NCBI GenBank assembly: GCA_036351255.1
Contig: JAZBOS010000054.1
Coordinates: 19,938-83,937, forward strand
Reading direction: 5' to 3'
Source of the DNA: Bacteroides sp.
GTDB taxonomy: Bacteria > Bacteroidota > Bacteroidia > Bacteroidales > UBA7960
Length of the DNA stretch: 64,000 bases
A model generated the notes under the pieces. That model did no database searches and was not told the origin of the DNA. It was given only the letters and a program-made list of their open reading frames with translations. This document shows, in pieces, positions 63,523 through 64,000 of the stretch; the stretch's first letter is position 1; each line of letters begins with the position of its first letter. Position numbers and translations under genes: made by a program.

Positions 63523-64000
63523 TTATTTCTTCTTTTCTCCCAGGATCTTATCCCTTTCATCAGGATCTTCAAAGCATTCACCCTGGCAAGTAAAGCAACT
63601 GGATATCAACGTATCGCTGATACCCATGGTCGAGTAACCACCATCGTTGAAAAGGTTTTGCATCGTTACCTTACGGGTCAGGTCAGAAAACATCACGATG
63701 CAGTAGTTGGCGCAATCATCGGCCGAAGCATTGCCAAGGGGCGACATACAATTGGCGTAGGCATAAAAACTCTTGAATCCGGAAACTCCGGTGCCAGCAG
63801 TTGTTACGGTTGGTGACTGTGAAATGGTATTTACCCTGACCTTGCGTTTTAAGCCATAGTGGTAACCGAAGCTGCGTGCAATAGATTCCAGCATGGCTTT
63901 GGCCTGGGCCATGTCGCCGTATGACGAATAGGTTCGCTGGGCAGCAATATAGCTCAGTGCCAGCACACTGCCCCAATCGTTGATGGCATCCATCTTATAG
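63523..64000 (-). CDS. fabI: Enoyl-ACP reductase FabI, 3' part (5' end outside window)
   Basis: The C-terminal 158 or so residues of an NADH-dependent enoyl-ACP reductase, open at the window edge. SYIAAQRTYSSYGDMAQAK contains both active-site tyrosines (10 apart) and the lysine 7 residues further on, the exact FabI spacing, followed by KVRVNTISQSPTVTTAGTGV and the terminal GGYSTMGISD. It carries out the last reduction of each fatty-acid elongation round. A charged C-terminal tail with three cysteines (SCFTCQGEC) is longer than in E. coli FabI. Full length would be about 260-290 residues. Confidence 0.95.
   Translation of the reverse strand, partial: YKMDAINDWGSVLALSYIAAQRTYSSYGDMAQAKAMLESIARSFGYHYGLKRKVRVNTISQSPTVTTAGTGVSGFKSFYAYANCMSPLGNASADDCANYCIVMFSDLTRKVTMQNLFNDGGYSTMGISDTLISSCFTCQGECFEDPDERDKILGEKKK

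Overview
The window reads as one continuous chromosomal segment of a Bacteroidota bacterium, most likely from the Bacteroidales/Marinilabiliales side of the phylum. The signs are gene content (complete aerotolerance bat operon, transketolase split into two genes, EamA, TlpA-like and Spy-like envelope proteins, ECF sigma/anti-sigma pair, AmmeMemoRadiSam B protein), promoters of the Bacteroidota form TTTG-N17..21-TAnnTTTG upstream of several genes, and very few Shine-Dalgarno sequences. I see no rRNA, tRNA, CRISPR array, prophage or insertion sequence. Coding density is high and the genes are mostly housekeeping.

Layout. 1-4.5 kb (+): 3' half of dnaE, trxA, a lone DUF58 gene and a PAS/GAF sensor fragment without a kinase. 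4.6-15.2 kb (-): an alpha-oxoamine synthase (serine palmitoyltransferase or cysteate acyltransferase type), an M23 peptidase, uvrB, a small outer-membrane-like protein, and the run small membrane protein-mutL-rhomboid-rhomboid-endonuclease/exonuclease/phosphatase, then a DUF6580 membrane protein. 15.4-24.6 kb: a Spy-like protein (+), then on - a TlpA-like lipoprotein, a sodium:solute symporter, PBP1A, an EamA transporter, an orphan RQC-HRDC protein and a Memo-family protein. 24.8-30.7 kb: a lipoprotein/PepSY pair (+), an unknown gene and a cyclic-nucleotide-binding-domain/aspartase fusion (-), ettA (+) and a small membrane protein (-). 30.9-35.8 kb (+): transketolase N half, a secreted VWA protein, transketolase C half, then ECF sigma factor, putative anti-sigma factor and Spy-like periplasmic protein, closely spaced and probably co-transcribed.

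35.9-44.2 kb (-): moxR, DUF58, a BatD-like/DUF4381-like membrane protein, batA, batB, batC, batD, batE. 44.4-50.7 kb: glutaminase (-), a YtrA-type GntR/ABC-transporter operon with a DUF2807 protein (+), a FabH-like synthase and an FkbM methyltransferase (+). 50.9-64 kb: a TPR protein and gyrA (-), clpC (+), then etfB-etfA-membrane Fe-S protein-CCG protein-acyl-CoA dehydrogenase (-), which looks like a complete route from acyl-CoA through ETF to the quinone pool, and the 3' part of fabI at the edge.

The most unusual non-coding signals are two intergenic palindromes built from phased 11-bp units: a perfect 56-bp palindrome at 48491-48546, and a looser one at 19335-19418 with a different unit sequence but the same 11-bp tandem-plus-inverted design. 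Other points worth a look are the CNB-aspartase fusion, the VWA gene between the two transketolase halves, a 13-bp stem-loop inside the etf operon, and a YtrA-like operator over the ABC operon start. I found no clear evidence of a new defence or mobile system.
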